Origin: Halonatronomonas sp964558325
GTDB lineage: Bacteria; Bacillota; Halanaerobiia; Halanaerobiales; Halarsenatibacteraceae
Direction: 5' to 3'
DNA: 64,000 nt
Assembly (NCBI GenBank): GCA_964558325.1
Contig: CAZLCX010000009.1
Span: 1-64,000, forward strand
A model generated the notes under the pieces. That model saw only the letters and a list, made by a program, of their open reading frames with translations. It ran no database searches and was not told where the DNA came from. The position numbers were made by a program, and so were the translations under genes. Below are positions 62,059 to 64,000 of the stretch, piece after piece (positions within the stretch are counted from its first letter, which is position 1; each line of letters begins with the position of its first letter).

Positions 62059-62717
62059 TCAAGAATGGTTATTCTTCCCTGGACTCTAGGGGATACAGGG
62101 CTATTTTCCTTGAAATAATTAATTAAAGCTTCATCAAGGGTCATGAATTCTTCCAGAACCCCGGCTTCCTCTAACATTGTATATTCATCGCCTCCAGAAG
62201 CCATAAAATCATTTGTAGCTACAATATAAGTGGCTTCTAAATCAAGATCTTCGCTCTGATAATGGACCCACTCAACTCTTTCACCAGCAGACTCAGCAGG
62301 ATCAAACCCAAAGCGAATTCCACTCACCTGCATAAAACGTTCATCATGAGCTGGATATTGACTAACTCCATTCTCAAGTGCTTCCCAGATCTGCTCACCG
62401 GTTAATTCCTGGGTAACAATAAGGTTTTCAAGAGGATGAATATCTAAGATATCTTCTAAGGTAACTGGCCCAACATCGACTGAATCCCGAATACCCCCAC
62501 CATTGGTAAGAGCAATATCTGCCCCAGTAACTTCAATCATCATATCGGCAATCATATTGGCCAGGTTAGTCTCATTAGTTCTAACATGCTCCATTGCCCC
62601 TACTAACATAATCTCAGTCTCTCCTATTTCAGTATCAAGAGCAAAAGCCTGACCCGCTGAAAATACAAAGACCAGTGCCAGGGTTATTAAAATAATCCCT
62701 AAACTTCTCCTTTTCAT
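62055..62717 (-). CDS. 5'-nucleotidase C-terminal domain protein, exported
   Basis: 220 residues: a signal peptide (IILITLALVFVFSAGQAFA) followed only by the C-terminal substrate-binding domain of UshA-type 5'-nucleotidases. Its landmarks are ETNLANMIADMM-like (NETNLANMIADMMIE), TNGGGIRDSV and ATNDFMASGGDEYTML. The N-terminal metallophosphoesterase domain with the catalytic metals is absent, so the protein should not hydrolyse nucleotides alone. It may bind nucleotides or need a partner in the periplasm. GGAGGGATGAG lies before the ATG. It is flanked by two decayed short relatives. Confidence 0.85.
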   Translation of the reverse strand: MKRRSLGIILITLALVFVFSAGQAFALDTEIGETEIMLVGAMEHVRTNETNLANMIADMMIEVTGADIALTNGGGIRDSVDVGPVTLEDILDIHPLENLIVTQELTGEQIWEALENGVSQYPAHDERFMQVSGIRFGFDPAESAGERVEWVHYQSEDLDLEATYIVATNDFMASGGDEYTMLEEAGVLEEFMTLDEALINYFKENSPVSPRVQGRITILE

Positions 62718-62770
62718 TAACTCATCCCTCCATATTTATATTTTTTCAGAAGCCAAAAATATAAACCTCT

Positions 62771-62935
62771 TTACTTGCCGGGTATTATTTCAAAAACCCC
62801 ATCATTAAAATCTTCAAGCACCTCTATAATATCCTGGCCTGATTCATATTCTGCTTGAACCTACTCAGAAAACATAAGGGGTTAAACAGCAAAAACCAGC
62901 ACAATACTTATCACAAACAGCTTTTTAATAAGCTT
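62771..62935 (-). pseudogene. Second decayed exported short protein
   Basis: The minus-strand frame reads KLIKKLFVISIVLVFAV, a TAA, PLMFSE, a TAG, then VQAEYESGQDIIEVLEDF and onward to a TAA at 62771. The pattern is a signal peptide plus short acidic tail, broken by two stops and without a start codon, although a GGGAG remains upstream. The SGQDIIE segment resembles SGFDIIE of the relic at 61834-62058. The rest of the 62718-63071 interval holds nothing else recognisable. Confidence 0.5.
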
Positions 62936-63071
62936 GTTTTGTTACTCCCTGCTCTTTGAAGAATTTTCATAAAATTTTAACTTCATACTATCATAATAAC
63001 AAAATTTACACTTTTAAACAAGTTATTTTTTGCAGCTTAAATAAAAATATTACATATCCATAGAATGAAAA

Positions 63072-63100
63072 TCCTCTCCAATATTTAAACTTGGAGAGGA
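63072..63100 (-). terminator. Rho-independent terminator after the RND transporter gene
   Basis: A perfect 10-bp stem (TCCTCTCCAA/TTGGAGAGGA) with a 9-nt loop is followed by TTTTCATTCT on the minus strand, 9 bp after the stop. Confidence 0.85.
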
Positions 63101-63109
63101 AATCATTTT

Positions 63110-64000
63110 TTAACTTATAATAGTTTTCAATCTATCGACTAAACCATCAAGTATTGAATAAATTACTGGCAGAAAGATCAAGGTTAAGAAGGTAGAACTC
63201 AATAAACCGCCAACAACTACCACCGCCATCGGAGCCTGGACTTCAGAACCTTCTCCCAGGCCTATAGCCATCGGTAACATCGCCAGTATGGTAGTTAAAG
63301 CCGTCATGGCTATTGGTCTTAACCTGATCATACCGGCATTAATTAAGGCTTCTCGCCTATTCTGGCCGTCTCTTCTCAGGATATTGACATAATCTATAAA
63401 GACAATGGCATTATTAACAACAATCCCAACCAGCATAATTGCCCCGATAAAGCCAACAACACTTAATCTATGCCCGGTGAGATACAGGCCGCTGATAGCA
63501 CCAATTACCGCCAGGGGTACTGAGAACATAATCGCAAAGGGATGGACCAGTGACTCAAATTGAGCTGCCATGATCATATAAATCAGGACAACAGCTAGAA
63601 TAAAGGCATAACTCAAATCTCCAAAGGCATCCTCCATCTCCTCGGCTTCACCGGTTATATCAATTCTATAACCGTCAGGAATATTAAAGCCTCCTAGTTC
63701 AGCCTCAATATCATCAGCCACACTACCCAGGTCCCGGCCGTCAAGACCAGCAGTTACTGTGGCCGTCCTTTCCTGATTCTCCCGGTCTATCTGGACAGGT
63801 CCTTCAACAATTTCAATCTCAGCAACCTCCTGCAGCTCAACCAATCCAGCTTCAGGTGTGGCAATTCTCAGTCTTCTTAAATCAGAAATGCTCTCCCTGC
63901 CATTTTCAGCAAGACGAACCCGAATATCATATTCATTTCCACCAGTTCTATATAAAGAGGGAACTGTCCCATCAAGCCCAGTATTAACAGTGTTTGCAAC
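63110..64000 (-). CDS. RND-family (AcrB/HAE1-type) efflux transporter, C-terminal part
   Basis: 297 codons, open to the window edge, so the gene continues beyond it. The visible part is the end of the second periplasmic loop (NEYDIRVRLAENGRESISDL) and membrane helices 8-12, with GIVVNNAIVFIDYVN and RLRPIAMTALTTILAMLPMA, both RND landmarks. RND pumps use the proton or sodium gradient and need an adaptor and a TolC protein. Full members are about 1000-1050 residues. An ATG or GTG further in would give a false short protein. The substrate is not known. The diderm envelope fits the presence of such a pump. Confidence 0.93.
   Translation of the reverse strand, partial: VANTVNTGLDGTVPSLYRTGGNEYDIRVRLAENGRESISDLRRLRIATPEAGLVELQEVAEIEIVEGPVQIDRENQERTATVTAGLDGRDLGSVADDIEAELGGFNIPDGYRIDITGEAEEMEDAFGDLSYAFILAVVLIYMIMAAQFESLVHPFAIMFSVPLAVIGAISGLYLTGHRLSVVGFIGAIMLVGIVVNNAIVFIDYVNILRRDGQNRREALINAGMIRLRPIAMTALTTILAMLPMAIGLGEGSEVQAPMAVVVVGGLLSSTFLTLIFLPVIYSILDGLVDRLKTIIS

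Noticed and set aside
1..64000. CRISPR arrays, tRNA or rRNA genes, insertion sequences, prophage
   Set aside because: No regularly spaced repeats, cloverleaf-like sequences, transposase or phage structural genes were recognised on either strand by eye; a covariance-model search would be decisive for small RNAs.

Overview
The window looks like the chromosome of an anaerobic, diderm (outer-membrane) Firmicute of the Halanaerobiales type; this is inferred from gene content, not from a marker gene. It is AT-rich, with strong Shine-Dalgarno sites and frequent GTG/TTG starts, typical of Firmicutes. Yet it carries LptD/OstA, LpxA, two TolC-family proteins, other beta-barrel outer-membrane proteins and an RND pump. 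A complete heme b pathway next to a cytochrome c maturation operon points to an organism with anaerobic respiration rather than a pure fermenter. Nearly all genes are on the minus strand; the exceptions are cls, marR and the ccm operon. There are four 100-N scaffold gaps (2339-2438, 21818-21917, 38549-38648, 59944-60043). Several reading frames that run through them are artefacts.

Layout. 1-3.9 kb: end of an ABC ATPase and two tandem CrtI-type desaturases split by a gap. 3.9-7.4 kb: gamma-glutamyltransferase with a possible leader ORF and tandem inverted repeats, a zinc-ribbon protein and class II fumarase. 7.8-14.6 kb: an operon of MurR/RpiR regulator, acetyltransferase, AmiE-like serine hydrolase, AnmK, PTS enzyme I and nitroreductase. 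14.7-21 kb: a second operon of lysA, NlpC/P60 endopeptidase, a cytoplasmic class A beta-lactamase-fold hydrolase, dipeptide epimerase and D-aminoacylase. It starts from a near-consensus promoter carrying a TGATGA palindrome, just downstream of an FCD-domain regulator gene. The two operons together look like a muropeptide salvage system. 22-31 kb: a beta-propeller protein, cardiolipin synthase, AddAB-like nuclease and two small conserved proteins. 31.4-37.6 kb: a MacAB-TolC efflux operon with two TolC proteins, divergent from a MarR regulator.

37.6-47.7 kb is an envelope block: two outer-membrane proteins, GalU, a phosphoglucomutase, a DegT aminotransferase and Gfo/Idh dehydrogenase beside LpxA (the GnnB/GnnA arrangement for 3-amino lipid A), and LptD. 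47.9-50.6 kb is ccmE-A-B-C-D, with a CxxxY-type CcmE and a 47-residue CcmD-like protein. 50.6-61.8 kb is a MATE exporter gene followed, reading right to left from hemA, by hemA, precorrin-2 dehydrogenase, hemC, cobA-hemD, ahbC, hemB, ahbD, a fused ahbA-ahbB and hemL: the siroheme-dependent heme pathway in one operon. 61.8-63.1 kb holds a 5'-nucleotidase C-terminal-domain protein flanked by two decayed short relatives, and the window ends in the C-terminal part of an RND transporter. No rRNA, tRNA, CRISPR array, insertion sequence or prophage was recognised.
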